Shown: piece after piece, positions 1 through 8,835 of the stretch
Numbering within the stretch: the stretch's first letter is position 1
How the letters are laid out: every line of letters starts with the position of its first letter
Source of the DNA: Ignavibacteria bacterium
GTDB taxonomy: Bacteria > Bacteroidota > Ignavibacteria > Kapaibacteriales > Kapaibacteriaceae
Assembly: GCA_016707005.1 (NCBI GenBank)
Contig: JADJIQ010000001.1
Coordinates: forward strand, 556,001 to 620,000
Direction of reading: 5' to 3'
DNA: 64,000 nucleotides
Translations under genes and position numbers: made by a program
The notes under the pieces: model-generated
Databases searched by the model: none
What the model was told of the DNA's origin: nothing
Seen by the model: the letters and a program-made list of their open reading frames with translations, nothing else

Positions 1-2
1 TG

Positions 3-782
3 TCGAAAGAACGGTCACGCTCGCGTTTGGAACGATGGTACCGATCCCGTACAGCGCAACACACGCATACGTATGAGTCCTACATCGGCACGGCTGTCGA
101 TGCCATCGCTACGGTGTCGGATGACGATGCCACTGAGTTCAGGTCGTATCATCCAACAGCCCTCGTTGAAACCGTTCAACCCGGTGTGCACCTCCCGGAA
201 CGATATACGGGCGCAGTGGATCGTGATGCCATCTGCATGCTCGGCAGTCTCGACTGGACGCCGAATCTTGAGGGGGCTTCGTGGTTCATCCAACATGTCT
301 TCCCGCGCATTCGAGAACAACGTCCATCAACAACTCTTCATATCGCCGGACGGAATCCTACAGCGCAAGCATTGGCGTTTCATAACGGCACGTCGATCTT
401 CGTTCATGGTGAGATCGAAGATGCATTGGCATTCCGACAGCAGCGTGCGCTGACGGTAGTTCCGCTTTACAGCGGCAGTGGCATACGCATCAAGATCTTA
501 GAAGCACTTGCAGCACGGAGCCCCATCGTTACCACACCGATCGGTTGTGAAGGTGTTGGTGTTGTCCACGATAAGGAAGTTCTGATCTATGATACGGCAG
601 GCGAGTTTGCCGATGCCTGCGTGCGAGTACTCAACGAGCCTGAATTGTCGCAACGGCTGGTTGTTTCAGGATTTGATTTCGTGAGCAAGCGCTACAGTTG
701 GTCTGCTGCAACGGACAGACTGATTGCGCTTGGCAGAAGGGTCATCGACCGCGTTACGAATCCAAGGACTGCAGTCGATTGA
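3..782 (+). CDS. Glycosyltransferase (GT4/GT1 superfamily), 5' end outside window
   Basis: The reading frame is open from base 3, so the start lies upstream and only the C-terminal half is present. The visible part carries the second Rossmann fold of GT-B glycosyltransferases. It has a 'GSLDWTPNLEG' stretch and the nucleotide-sugar binding segment GSGIRIKILEALA followed by PIVTTPIGCEG (about bases 470-560), where the Glu contacts the donor sugar. It should transfer a sugar in polysaccharide or glycoprotein synthesis in the cytoplasm; the acceptor cannot be told. A TTG at base 27 is a possible internal start but would leave the N-terminal domain missing. The 3' end overlaps the convergent uvrB by 29 bases. 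Confidence 0.8.
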   Translation, partial: SKERSRSRLERWYRSRTAQHTHTYESYIGTAVDAIATVSDDDATEFRSYHPTALVETVQPGVHLPERYTGAVDRDAICMLGSLDWTPNLEGASWFIQHVFPRIREQRPSTTLHIAGRNPTAQALAFHNGTSIFVHGEIEDALAFRQQRALTVVPLYSGSGIRIKILEALAARSPIVTTPIGCEGVGVVHDKEVLIYDTAGEFADACVRVLNEPELSQRLVVSGFDFVSKRYSWSAATDRLIALGRRVIDRVTNPRTAVD

Positions 783-2781
783 TATCATCACGAAGCTCAG
801 CAGCACGCTCAAAGTCAAGGTCCCGAGCAGCGTTCTTCATCTCCACGAACATCTGATCGATCATCTCCTTGCGCTGCTCCAGGGTCAGATACTTGGCGAT
901 CGGTTCGGCTGCACGTTTCTGTCGAGCACGTTCCGTATCAGCCGAGCGCTGCATCTTCGACGATTGCATGTCTGCCACCGACGTGGACTCAAGGATCTCC
1001 TCGAGCGACTTGTACACGGTGCGTGGTTCGATTCCGTTCTCTGTGTTGTACGCCTCTTGAAGGGTGCGTCTGCGGTTGGTCTCATCCATCACGGCCTTCA
1101 TCGATTTCGTGATCTTATCCGCATAGAAGATCACAAGTCCGTCAACATTCCGCGCGGTGCGTCCTGCCGTCTGCATGAGTGATCTCTCGCTTCTGAGGAA
1201 GCCTTCACGATCGGCATCGAGGATGGCCACGAGAGAGACCTCGGGCATGTCGAGTCCTTCACGCAGAAGGTTCACGCCAACCAACACGTCACTCCTACCA
1301 AGTCGCAGATTTCGAATGATCTCCACACGCTCCAATGAATCCACATCACTATGGATGTAGGAGACACGGATACCAAGGTTATGGAGGTAGTCAGTGAGAT
1401 CCTCTGCCATACGCTTCGTTAGTGTTGTTACCAACACACGATCCTTCCGCTCAACACGATCACGGATCTCATTGATCAGGTCATCGATCTGATTCTTCAC
1501 CGGACGTATCTCGATCTTTGGATCAAGGAGCCCCGTTGGCCTAATGACCTGCTCAACCACAACACCCATGGACTGTTCCAGTTCATAGTCACCGGGTGTT
1601 GCGCTTACATACACTACCTGACTGATGTGCTTGTTGAACTCATCAAATTTCAGGGGGCGATTCTCCAACGCACTTGGCAGCCGGAAGCCGTGTTCCACAA
1701 GCGTCATCTTCCGTGCTCGATCGCCGTTGTACATCGCACGGATCTGCGGAACGGTAACGTGACTCTCGTCAAGCACGAGCAGGAAATCTTCCGGGAAATA
1801 GTCGATGAGACAGTTCGGCTTCTCACCGGGCTGACGTCCCGAGAGGTGCATGGAATAGTTCTCAATACCGGAGCAGTAGCCCACTTCCTTCATCATTTCG
1901 ATATCGAACAACGTGCGCTGTTCGAGTCGTTGAGCCTCAAGCCCCTTCCCTAACTCGCGCAGGTCCTTGAGACGGGCGATGAGTTCCTCTTTGATCTCGG
2001 CTGATGCCCGTGCGACGTTTGATTTTGAGGTAACGAAGAGTCGGGCAGGGTAGAGCAGAATGCTTCCCGGACGTTCCAACACCTTTCCATCACGTTTGTC
2101 GATCCACGATACACGATCCACAACATCTCCGAAGAGCTCTACGCGAACAGCACGAGTATCTTCATCGGCCGGCATGATATCGATCACATCACCGCGCACT
2201 CTGAACGTTCCGCGTGTGAATTCGAAGTCGTTGCGTGTGAAGTGGATATCACTCAGACGGTGCAGGAGTTTTTGTCGAGAGAGCTCCATTCCTTCTTTCA
2301 CAAGGACGAGCTGATCTTTGAAATCGGCCTTTGCCCCGATGCCATAGATGCACGAGACAGAGGCCACAACGATCACGTCTCGTCTTCCCTCCACAAGTGC
2401 GCTGGTTGCACGCAACCGCAATCGATCGATCTCGTCATTGATCGAGAAATCCTTTTCAATGAAGACATCGGTGGAGGGGACGTAGGCCTCCGGCTGATAG
2501 TAGTCGTAGTACGAGATGAAGAACTCTACCGCATTATTCGGGAAGAAGCTCTTGAATTCACCGTACAACTGAGCTGCAAGGGTCTTGTTCGGGGAGATCA
2601 CAAGGGTGGGACGTTCCACCTCCTTGATCACATTGGACATCGTAAAGGTCTTTCCCGAGCCCGTTACACCGAGTAGCACCTGATCACGGCGCCCCTCACG
2701 GAGTCCGTCCACAAGTTCCTGGATCGCCTTGGGTTGGTCTCCCGAGGGTTGGTATTTCGATTGAAGGTCAAAAACGGACAT
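754..2781 (-). CDS. uvrB: Excinuclease ABC subunit B (UvrB)
   Basis: Damage-recognition helicase of nucleotide excision repair; with UvrA it loads on DNA and hands the lesion to UvrC. The 675-residue length is normal. Visible are Walker A GVTGSGKT (residues 38-45), the damage-wedging beta-hairpin region YYDYYQPEAYVPSTD (about 91-105), the DESH box of helicase motif II, the helicase C half (DVLVGVNLLREGLDMPE, QTAGRTARN) and a C-terminal UVR domain ending ERAAELRDDINRLQ. It is divergent from the GT39-like gene across 59 bases that hold a palindrome. Its 3' end overlaps the convergent glycosyltransferase gene. Confidence 0.98.
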   Translation of the reverse strand: MSVFDLQSKYQPSGDQPKAIQELVDGLREGRRDQVLLGVTGSGKTFTMSNVIKEVERPTLVISPNKTLAAQLYGEFKSFFPNNAVEFFISYYDYYQPEAYVPSTDVFIEKDFSINDEIDRLRLRATSALVEGRRDVIVVASVSCIYGIGAKADFKDQLVLVKEGMELSRQKLLHRLSDIHFTRNDFEFTRGTFRVRGDVIDIMPADEDTRAVRVELFGDVVDRVSWIDKRDGKVLERPGSILLYPARLFVTSKSNVARASAEIKEELIARLKDLRELGKGLEAQRLEQRTLFDIEMMKEVGYCSGIENYSMHLSGRQPGEKPNCLIDYFPEDFLLVLDESHVTVPQIRAMYNGDRARKMTLVEHGFRLPSALENRPLKFDEFNKHISQVVYVSATPGDYELEQSMGVVVEQVIRPTGLLDPKIEIRPVKNQIDDLINEIRDRVERKDRVLVTTLTKRMAEDLTDYLHNLGIRVSYIHSDVDSLERVEIIRNLRLGRSDVLVGVNLLREGLDMPEVSLVAILDADREGFLRSERSLMQTAGRTARNVDGLVIFYADKITKSMKAVMDETNRRRTLQEAYNTENGIEPRTVYKSLEEILESTSVADMQSSKMQRSADTERARQKRAAEPIAKYLTLEQRKEMIDQMFVEMKNAARDLDFERAAELRDDINRLQSLDS

Positions 2782-2808
2782 TTGGGTGCTTGGGATTGAT
2801 ATAGCCTA

Positions 2809-2829
2809 CGAACGTACGACGTACGTGCG
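2809..2829. promoter_or_regulatory. Palindrome between divergent uvrB and GT39-like genes (candidate operator)
   Basis: ACGTACG and CGTACGT flank a single central A (2812-2826). The palindrome extends outward with one mismatch to CG...CG at 2809-2810 and 2828-2829. It lies 28-48 bases upstream of the uvrB start and 12-32 bases upstream of the divergent gene. Because uvrB is damage-inducible in many bacteria, an SOS-type repressor site is possible, but it does not match a LexA box I know. Function is inferred from symmetry and position only. Confidence 0.35.
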
Positions 2830-2840
2830 ATATTCGCAGT

Positions 2841-4220
2841 ATGACACTTGCTCAAACACCCGTTGCACAACTCTGGTTCAAACGGATCGCCACGGTTGCG
2901 ACCCTTGGCATCGTTCTCAGGGCCATTGTTTCTTTTGGAGTAATGGGGTCGATGCCACAGGCGGAAGATGGTCCATCCTATTCTACCCAGGCCGTCCAGA
3001 TGCTTGACGGATCCATTGGCTATTACTACTTCCCGCCGGGCACGGCACTGTTCGCAGCACCTGTCTATGCCGTGATCGGGCAGTCCACGTTCTCTGACCA
3101 TCTTTTGGGCGTGATCCTATCATCCGGATTTCTCATTTCCGGGGTCTGGTTATGCTACGTGCTGATGGGATGGGGAAGGGCAACCTTCTTTGCGGCAATT
3201 GTCCTCGCGCTTTACCCACACTCTGTGATGTCGGCAACACAGCTTTCTTCTCAGCCCCTTACCTCCATACTCCTCACTCTGGCGATCGGACTGGCCATCC
3301 AAAACGCTGAACAATGGTCGTGGAAGCGATGGATAGGTGTTGCGGTGTGTATTGCGGCCGCCATGCTGACGCGTCCGGCATCACTCGCAGTCCTGGCTGT
3401 GTTCGGTCTCGGCGGCATTGTGCTATGGAGACGGCAGAAGGTCAGAACGTCTATGCTCGCAGGGTCTACGGCACTTGTTGTGCTCATCCTCGGTCTTTCG
3501 GCCTTTCCATTCATGGCGCACAACAACAAGATGGGTCAAGGCTGGTCGATCTCCACGAACAACGAATGGAATCTCTTCTTGGGCAACACGCCCTATACAC
3601 CCGATTACAAGACCGGACACTTCGGTCAACGTGGATTCGATCAAGTATCACCTGAAGCACGCGCCTACATGTCGGCGATCCTACCGCATGAGAGTCCTTA
3701 TGCGGCAACGTACGAGCAACGTATGGCGATGCGAGATGCTGCTGTTGACTATATGACGTCGCATCCGGTGCGCACTCTGTACCGCATCAGTAATCGGTTG
3801 CGTGGATTTTGGGGAATGGATTACACTGCTTCACGTGTCATCCAGAACCACTACGGATTGTCGAACATGGCCTTCTTGCCCCTATTGGCAATGGAGGGAG
3901 GGGGCTACCTGATCGTGATCTTCTTTGCGATCTCCGCTCCGTTCCTCGTTGCCGCCCATCAGCGGTGGTCTTGGCGGTTCCTACTCGGCTGTGTAGTTGC
4001 CATCATGCTGCCGTATTTGGCTGCATTTGCCTTGGCGAAGTATCACCTACCCACAATGCCTTTGCTGCTGCCAATCGCTGCGCTGACCGCGGTGGTCGTG
4101 ATCGAGGATCCGAGAGGATCATGGAGAACACTGCGTCGGTCCAAGGCTTGGTGGGGGGCTGTTGCAGTGACCATTGCTGTGCAGATCGAACACCTTGTTC
4201 AGTTGATACTGCTTCGTTGA
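2841..4220 (+). CDS. GT39/ArnT-like polytopic membrane glycosyltransferase
   Basis: 459 residues with about ten hydrophobic segments. The N-terminal region fits the dolichyl-phosphate-mannose/ArnT (PMT_2) fold: a first membrane helix, an acidic loop 'PQAEDGPSYSTQA' where the catalytic Asp is expected, then 'YYYFPPGTALFAAP', matching the family's P-P-G/L-Y element. Such enzymes move a lipid-linked sugar onto a protein or lipid on the outer face of the cytoplasmic membrane. The acceptor is unknown. ATG start; no strong Shine-Dalgarno. Divergent from uvrB. Confidence 0.7.
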   Translation: MTLAQTPVAQLWFKRIATVATLGIVLRAIVSFGVMGSMPQAEDGPSYSTQAVQMLDGSIGYYYFPPGTALFAAPVYAVIGQSTFSDHLLGVILSSGFLISGVWLCYVLMGWGRATFFAAIVLALYPHSVMSATQLSSQPLTSILLTLAIGLAIQNAEQWSWKRWIGVAVCIAAAMLTRPASLAVLAVFGLGGIVLWRRQKVRTSMLAGSTALVVLILGLSAFPFMAHNNKMGQGWSISTNNEWNLFLGNTPYTPDYKTGHFGQRGFDQVSPEARAYMSAILPHESPYAATYEQRMAMRDAAVDYMTSHPVRTLYRISNRLRGFWGMDYTASRVIQNHYGLSNMAFLPLLAMEGGGYLIVIFFAISAPFLVAAHQRWSWRFLLGCVVAIMLPYLAAFALAKYHLPTMPLLLPIAALTAVVVIEDPRGSWRTLRRSKAWWGAVAVTIAVQIEHLVQLILLR

Positions 4221-4294
4221 GCGCACTTTTCAGTGGCGCTGGGCTTAAAATCGCCGTATCTTAGCAGTTTCGCGCAATATTTACAAAGAAAACG

Positions 4295-5341
4295 ATGAAG
4301 CTGTCCGAATTTAAGTTCGCGGTTCCGAAAAACGCTGTGGCCAAGCACCCGGCGGATCCACGTGAAAGTGCCAAGATGATGGTACTGAACCGCGAAACAG
4401 GTGAGATCGAAGACCGTCATTTCAAAGACGTCCTTTCCTACATGGAAAAGGGGGACGTTATTGTGGTCAACGACACAAAGGTGTTTCCTGCACGCCTTTT
4501 CGGCAAAAAGGAAAAGACCAACGCCAAGATCGAAGTGATGCTTCTTCGTGAGCTCAAGGCGCAAGAGCGCATTTGGGATGTTCTTGTTGAGCCTGCTCGT
4601 AAGGTGCGTATCGGCAACAAGATCTATTTCGATAACAACCGCTTCTATTGTGAGATCATCGATAACACCACATCGCGTGGTCGTACCGTACGTTTCTCGT
4701 ATGACGGCGATCTGCACGAAGTGATTGAACGTATCGGACAGATGCCCCTTCCAGAATATGTGAAGCGTGAGCCAACAGATGCTGATAAGGAGTCGTACCA
4801 GTGTGTCTTTGCCAATCCGGGCAAGGTTGGTTCTATTGCGCCCCCTACAGCCGGACTTCACTTCTCCGAGAAACTTTTGAAGGCTGCAGAGAAGAAGGGT
4901 GTGAAGATCGCCACGGTTCAGCTGAACATCGGTCAGGGGATCTTTGAGACCATCGAGGTTGAGGATCTTACCAAGCACCGCATGTACAGCGAGTACTTTG
5001 AGATCACCAAGGATTCTGCTGACGTGATCAACAAGGCACTCAAGTCCAAGAAGAACGTGTATGCTGTTGGTTGCAGTGTTGTGCGTGCGCTTGAGTCGAG
5101 CGTTCTTACAAGCGGTATCGTAAAGCCAAATAAGGGATGGACAGACAAGTTCATTCATCCGCCGTACGAATTCAAGATCGCCAACCGCTTCATCACGAAC
5201 TTCCACCAGCCCGCTAGTCCGTCACTTCTAGTAGCAACGGCCTATGCCGGTGGAAAGGATTCTATGTTCAAAGCCTACAAGCGTGCAATGAAGACGGACT
5301 ATCGTCTCTTTGCCTACGGCGATGCCCTGATGATCATCTAA
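4295..5341 (+). CDS. queA: S-adenosylmethionine:tRNA ribosyltransferase-isomerase (QueA)
   Basis: Transfers and isomerises the ribosyl group of SAM onto 7-aminomethyl-7-deazaguanine in tRNA, giving epoxyqueuosine. 348 residues, the usual length. Family stretches include HPADPRESAKMMVLNR near the N-terminus, DVIVVNDTKVFPARL, VEPARKVRIG, the conserved GSIAPPTAGLHFSEKLL block and the C-terminal TNFHQPASPSLLVATAYAG. Starts at ATG 4295 with no clear Shine-Dalgarno. An upstream TATCTTAG (4257-4264) resembles a Bacteroidota -7 box but lacks a matching -33. Followed 28 bases later by the carboxypeptidase. Confidence 0.97.
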   Translation: MKLSEFKFAVPKNAVAKHPADPRESAKMMVLNRETGEIEDRHFKDVLSYMEKGDVIVVNDTKVFPARLFGKKEKTNAKIEVMLLRELKAQERIWDVLVEPARKVRIGNKIYFDNNRFYCEIIDNTTSRGRTVRFSYDGDLHEVIERIGQMPLPEYVKREPTDADKESYQCVFANPGKVGSIAPPTAGLHFSEKLLKAAEKKGVKIATVQLNIGQGIFETIEVEDLTKHRMYSEYFEITKDSADVINKALKSKKNVYAVGCSVVRALESSVLTSGIVKPNKGWTDKFIHPPYEFKIANRFITNFHQPASPSLLVATAYAGGKDSMFKAYKRAMKTDYRLFAYGDALMII

Positions 5342-5369
5342 CACACTCACATTACGCCTCACCAGCACT

Positions 5370-6866
5370 ATGCAAGCCTTTCAGCGCCTGACGGAGAAAA
5401 TGCATTTGATCACAGATCTTGGAGCCGCAGCTGCGGTTCTTGGATGGGATCAAGAAACGTATATGCCCGACGGCGCTGTGGCCGGACGTGCCGAACAGTT
5501 GGCCACACTGTCATCCTTCATCCATCAACACACAACGAATGCCGACACCGTTGCGATCGTTGAAGATGTGAAGAACGAATTGCCGTCGCTCACGCCCCGG
5601 CAGCTGTTGGTTGCAAAGACATTCATCCGCGATCATGACCGTTCGCTCAAGCTTCCATCGGATCTCGTGGAAGAACAAGCGCGTACAGCATCGATGGCGC
5701 AGGATGCGTGGAAGCGCGCTCGTCAAGCATCGGACTTCAGCATCTTTGAGCCCCTTCTCGCAAAGACAGTTGACCTCAAGCGTCGTGAGGCAGAGATCGT
5801 TGGACCGGCGGCACATCTCTATGATAATCTGCTCGACTCCTTCGAGCCGGGACTAACTGTAGACGTGCTCACGCCGATCTTCGATCGACTCCGTACCGGC
5901 ACGGTTGCACTGCTTGCGGAGATCACGCCAAAGCAAGACACAGTAAGCGATGACGTGTTGTATCGCTCGTACAATAGTGACGCTCAACTCGCATCGGCCA
6001 CAAAGATCATTACGACGCTCGGGTTCGACATGAACACCGGCCGGGTGGATCTCTCGGCACATCCGTTCTGCACATCGTTCGGAAGCACAGACGTTCGTCT
6101 TACCACGCGGATCCGTGAGAACGATCTCCGGTCGTGCCTCTTTGGTTTGATCCACGAGGCCGGACATGGCATGTATGAACAAGGTGTTGGTACAGATCTC
6201 GCACGTACATTCTCCGGTCAAGGGGCGAGCATGGGTATCCATGAATCGCAGTCCTTGTTCTGGGAGAACGTGATCGCTCGCAGTGAAGAGTTCTGGAGTT
6301 GGGCCTTCCCGCAACTGCGTGATGCCTTCCCTGATCAACTCAAGGATCAGGACGTACGCAGCTTCTATCGTGCGATCAACAAGATGCGCCCGTCGCTCAA
6401 TCGCGTTGAAAGCGATGAACTCACCTATAACCTGCACATCATCCTTCGATTCGAGATCGAACGCGATCTCATCGCCGGAACGCTTGAGGTGAAGGACATT
6501 CCGAAGCGTTGGAACGAGAAGATGGAAGCGGCACTTGGTGTGGTACCCGCAAATGATGCAGAAGGCTGTCTCCAGGACGTGCATTGGTCATTCGGTGGCA
6601 TCGGGTACTTCCCGTCGTACACTCTCGGCAAGCTCTACGCAGCAATGGAATGGAATGCGATGCAGGTTGCCATGCCGGATGTGCGGGATCGTGTTGCCAA
6701 TGGCGACTTCGCGCCGATCCTTGGGTGGTTGCGAGAGCATGTCCATAGCTATGGACGAACCGAGACTCCGCAGGAAATGATCCAGCGCATCTCCGGACGC
6801 CCCCTCACTGAAGTGGACTTCCTTACCTACGTTGGTGCCAAGGCACGCAACGTCTATGGTATCTGA
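5370..6866 (+). CDS. M32 family metallocarboxypeptidase (Taq type)
   Basis: Zinc carboxypeptidase that removes C-terminal residues from peptides in the cytoplasm. 498 residues, as for the family. The zinc-binding HEAGH is at residues 262-266 (LIHEAGHGMYEQG), followed by the family-specific HESQSLFWENV, which supplies the third ligand region, and LTYNLHIILRFEIERDL. Both ends match the family (early LGWDQETYMP; late SYGRTETPQEMIQRI). No signal peptide. The stop overlaps the start of the next gene by 11 bases, so the two are probably cotranscribed. Confidence 0.95.
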   Translation: MQAFQRLTEKMHLITDLGAAAAVLGWDQETYMPDGAVAGRAEQLATLSSFIHQHTTNADTVAIVEDVKNELPSLTPRQLLVAKTFIRDHDRSLKLPSDLVEEQARTASMAQDAWKRARQASDFSIFEPLLAKTVDLKRREAEIVGPAAHLYDNLLDSFEPGLTVDVLTPIFDRLRTGTVALLAEITPKQDTVSDDVLYRSYNSDAQLASATKIITTLGFDMNTGRVDLSAHPFCTSFGSTDVRLTTRIRENDLRSCLFGLIHEAGHGMYEQGVGTDLARTFSGQGASMGIHESQSLFWENVIARSEEFWSWAFPQLRDAFPDQLKDQDVRSFYRAINKMRPSLNRVESDELTYNLHIILRFEIERDLIAGTLEVKDIPKRWNEKMEAALGVVPANDAEGCLQDVHWSFGGIGYFPSYTLGKLYAAMEWNAMQVAMPDVRDRVANGDFAPILGWLREHVHSYGRTETPQEMIQRISGRPLTEVDFLTYVGAKARNVYGI

Positions 6867-7548
6867 GTCTTTCGGCAGAGGCATTGAACGGTTCCTCATG
6901 TCGATGAGGTATGATGGAATGCTGCCGAATGGGATCGAGATCCTCGATCCCTACAAGGATCCTGAGGTCAAACGTATCATTCACGAGATGGTATCGCGGT
7001 ATTATACCGGAAGTCGTCCGCGCGTCGGTGTGTGGGGTATTAACCCGGGCAGATTCGGTGCCGGCATTACTGGATTGTCCTTCACGGACCCATGGGCTGT
7101 GACGAACCTCTTGGGGATTGAAACAACCTTAGCCGGACGTCGTGAGCTTTCAGCCGAGTTCATCAGTATGGTCATCGATGCATACGGCGGGCCGGTAGCA
7201 TTCTACCGTGATCTGTACATGTGTGCACTGAGCCCCCTTGGATTCATCAAGAACGGCATCAACATCAATTTCTACGATGACCCCGTGCTTATGCGCGAGA
7301 TCGTTCCGTTCGTGATCAACTCACTTAAGGAGCAGCACGCAGCAGGACTTGTCTCGGATCGCTGCATCGTCCTTGGAACAGGGAAGTTGAAGACCTTCTC
7401 GGAGCGTGAAGTGAGGAACATCATGGGGTACAGCACCATTGAATATCTCGAACATCCGCGGTTTATCATGCAGTACCGTCGATCCCAGGTTCCGATGTAT
7501 GTTGAAAAATATGTTGACGTTCTTCGTCGGACCGTGAATCCTTTTTGA
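6856..7548 (+). CDS. Uracil-DNA glycosylase-like protein (SMUG2/DUF4918 type)
   Basis: 230 residues from ATG 6856; a longer frame from 6832 exists, but 6856 overlaps the upstream stop in the usual coupled way. The diagnostic stretch GINPGRFGAGITGLSFTDP matches the UDG-superfamily motif I as seen in the SMUG2-like (DUF4918) group, and 'CIVLGTGKLKTF' plus the late 'HPRFIMQYRR' (His in motif II) fit the same fold. Likely role: excision of damaged pyrimidines from DNA. The exact substrate cannot be read from sequence. It forms an apparent operon with the M32 peptidase. Confidence 0.75.
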   Translation: MVSESFGRGIERFLMSMRYDGMLPNGIEILDPYKDPEVKRIIHEMVSRYYTGSRPRVGVWGINPGRFGAGITGLSFTDPWAVTNLLGIETTLAGRRELSAEFISMVIDAYGGPVAFYRDLYMCALSPLGFIKNGININFYDDPVLMREIVPFVINSLKEQHAAGLVSDRCIVLGTGKLKTFSEREVRNIMGYSTIEYLEHPRFIMQYRRSQVPMYVEKYVDVLRRTVNPF

Positions 7549-7616
7549 TCGTTACGTCTCTCTTCCTTCTGTGCGCCGATGGACGGCGTTACGCCCACCA
7601 TTTGCCGGAGACATCC

Positions 7617-8324
7617 ATGTTCCGTACTGCTCTTGTTATTCTCGCCTTCGTTGTAGGCGTACTCGCTGCTACTGCCCAGTCTGCAATGAAGGTTCCCGAT
7701 GCTCAGGATTGGGGAACGATGCGCCTTCCTAAGCAACAATTCGTTGAAGCCGAGCTTCCTATCGAAAACGTAGCAAAGAGCGGCATCCTGAAGATCCTTG
7801 AAGTCAAGCCGGGATGTGGTTGTACAAAGACAGATCCTGACAAGTGGGAACTCAAGCCGGGCGAGGTAGCAAAGGTCAAGATCAAGCTCAATCTTACGCC
7901 GTCTCAGTCCGGACCGATCGTGAAGACCGTCACGATCAAGGGGCTTCTTGGTTCAGATACGATTGTGAAGGTCGTGATGCTCAAGGTCAACCTCGAACGT
8001 GTTCTGCTCATTGGACCTTCCACGTTTGTCTCCTTCAATGATGCGGCCGTAGGTGCCGAGTCTACCGTACCGATGACGATGGAGAATCCATCGAATACCT
8101 CCATCAAGATCTCCAAGGTCATCATTGACGGTATGATCAAGGCAGACCTTCCCGATGGCACGGTCCTTGGACCGCGTGAGAAGCGTGAGCTGATCGTTCG
8201 TTGCACTCCTGATAAGCCAGGCCAGATCTCTGGCTCTATTCGTTTCACGGTAAGTGGCAATGGTGACGATGACGAGTTCATTGTGCAGGCATATGGCAAC
8301 GTCTTGAAGGTTGCCGGAAAGTGA
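7617..8324 (+). CDS. Secreted DUF1573 protein
   Basis: 235 residues. Start ATG 7617 is preceded by GGAG at a good distance and begins a clear signal peptide (MFRTALVILAFVVGVLAATAQS). The body has two Ig-like (HYDIN/ASH-type) beta domains; the first carries the DUF1573 signature PGCGCTKTDPDKW with paired cysteines. Such proteins are common in the periplasm or outer surface of Bacteroidota; their function is unknown. Two bases separate its stop from the sigma-factor ATG, so the genes are probably coupled. Confidence 0.8.
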   Translation: MFRTALVILAFVVGVLAATAQSAMKVPDAQDWGTMRLPKQQFVEAELPIENVAKSGILKILEVKPGCGCTKTDPDKWELKPGEVAKVKIKLNLTPSQSGPIVKTVTIKGLLGSDTIVKVVMLKVNLERVLLIGPSTFVSFNDAAVGAESTVPMTMENPSNTSIKISKVIIDGMIKADLPDGTVLGPREKRELIVRCTPDKPGQISGSIRFTVSGNGDDDEFIVQAYGNVLKVAGK

Positions 8325-8325
8325 A

Positions 8326-8835
8326 ATGAGCAATGGACTCCGCGATGACACTGCCTTCCTTGCCGTTCTTCAGGAACATCACGATGACCTGGCTCGGTTT
8401 GCGCGGTCGTTGACGAGATCTGCAGAGGACGCAAAGGATATTGTGGCGGATACGATACTCAAGGCGTATGAGTCGTGGTCCTCGGTTCGTGAACCTGGTG
8501 CGGCACGCACCTATCTCTTCCGCATCGCTCATCGCACGTACATCCGTCAAAACATGAAGCGAAAGCTCTTTGGTCCGTGGAAGCCTGATCTCGATCAGGC
8601 TTCTTCTGATCCGCTACCGGACCGACTTACGGATGCACGATTGGTGCGAGATGAGCTTCAGAAACTCCCGGTAGCACAACGAGAATGCCTTGTGCTCGTG
8701 GATGTGCTCGGATGGAGTCTCGAAGATGTGATAGCCGTACATGGAGGAACAGTAGGCGGACTCAAGGCCAAACTCTTCCGCGCACGGCAGGAATTACGAC
8801 GTCGACTTTCAGAAGGTGACGATCATGGCACATGA
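8326..8835 (+). CDS. RNA polymerase sigma factor, ECF-like
   Basis: 169 residues. Region 2 is recognisable as LQEHHDDLARFARSLTRSAEDAKDIVADTILKAYE, and region 4 as LQKLPVAQRECLVLVDVLGWSLEDVIAVHGGTVGGLKAKLFRARQELRR. In region 4 the helix-turn-helix is slightly altered: VHGGTVGGLKAKL stands where most members have a gtS.gtVksrL stretch. Likely directs polymerase to an envelope or stress regulon. The next gene starts inside its last codons and encodes a single-pass membrane protein, the classic position for an anti-sigma factor. Confidence 0.88.
   Translation: MSNGLRDDTAFLAVLQEHHDDLARFARSLTRSAEDAKDIVADTILKAYESWSSVREPGAARTYLFRIAHRTYIRQNMKRKLFGPWKPDLDQASSDPLPDRLTDARLVRDELQKLPVAQRECLVLVDVLGWSLEDVIAVHGGTVGGLKAKLFRARQELRRRLSEGDDHGT

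Noticed and set aside
4199..5206. Open frame of 335 codons antisense to queA
   Set aside because: The + strand encodes an intact, full-length QueA; the antisense product has no recognisable motif and arises from the codon pattern of the sense gene.
5853..6584. Open frame of 243 codons antisense to the M32 carboxypeptidase
   Set aside because: Lies wholly within the catalytic region of a well-supported gene and shows no domain or start signal.
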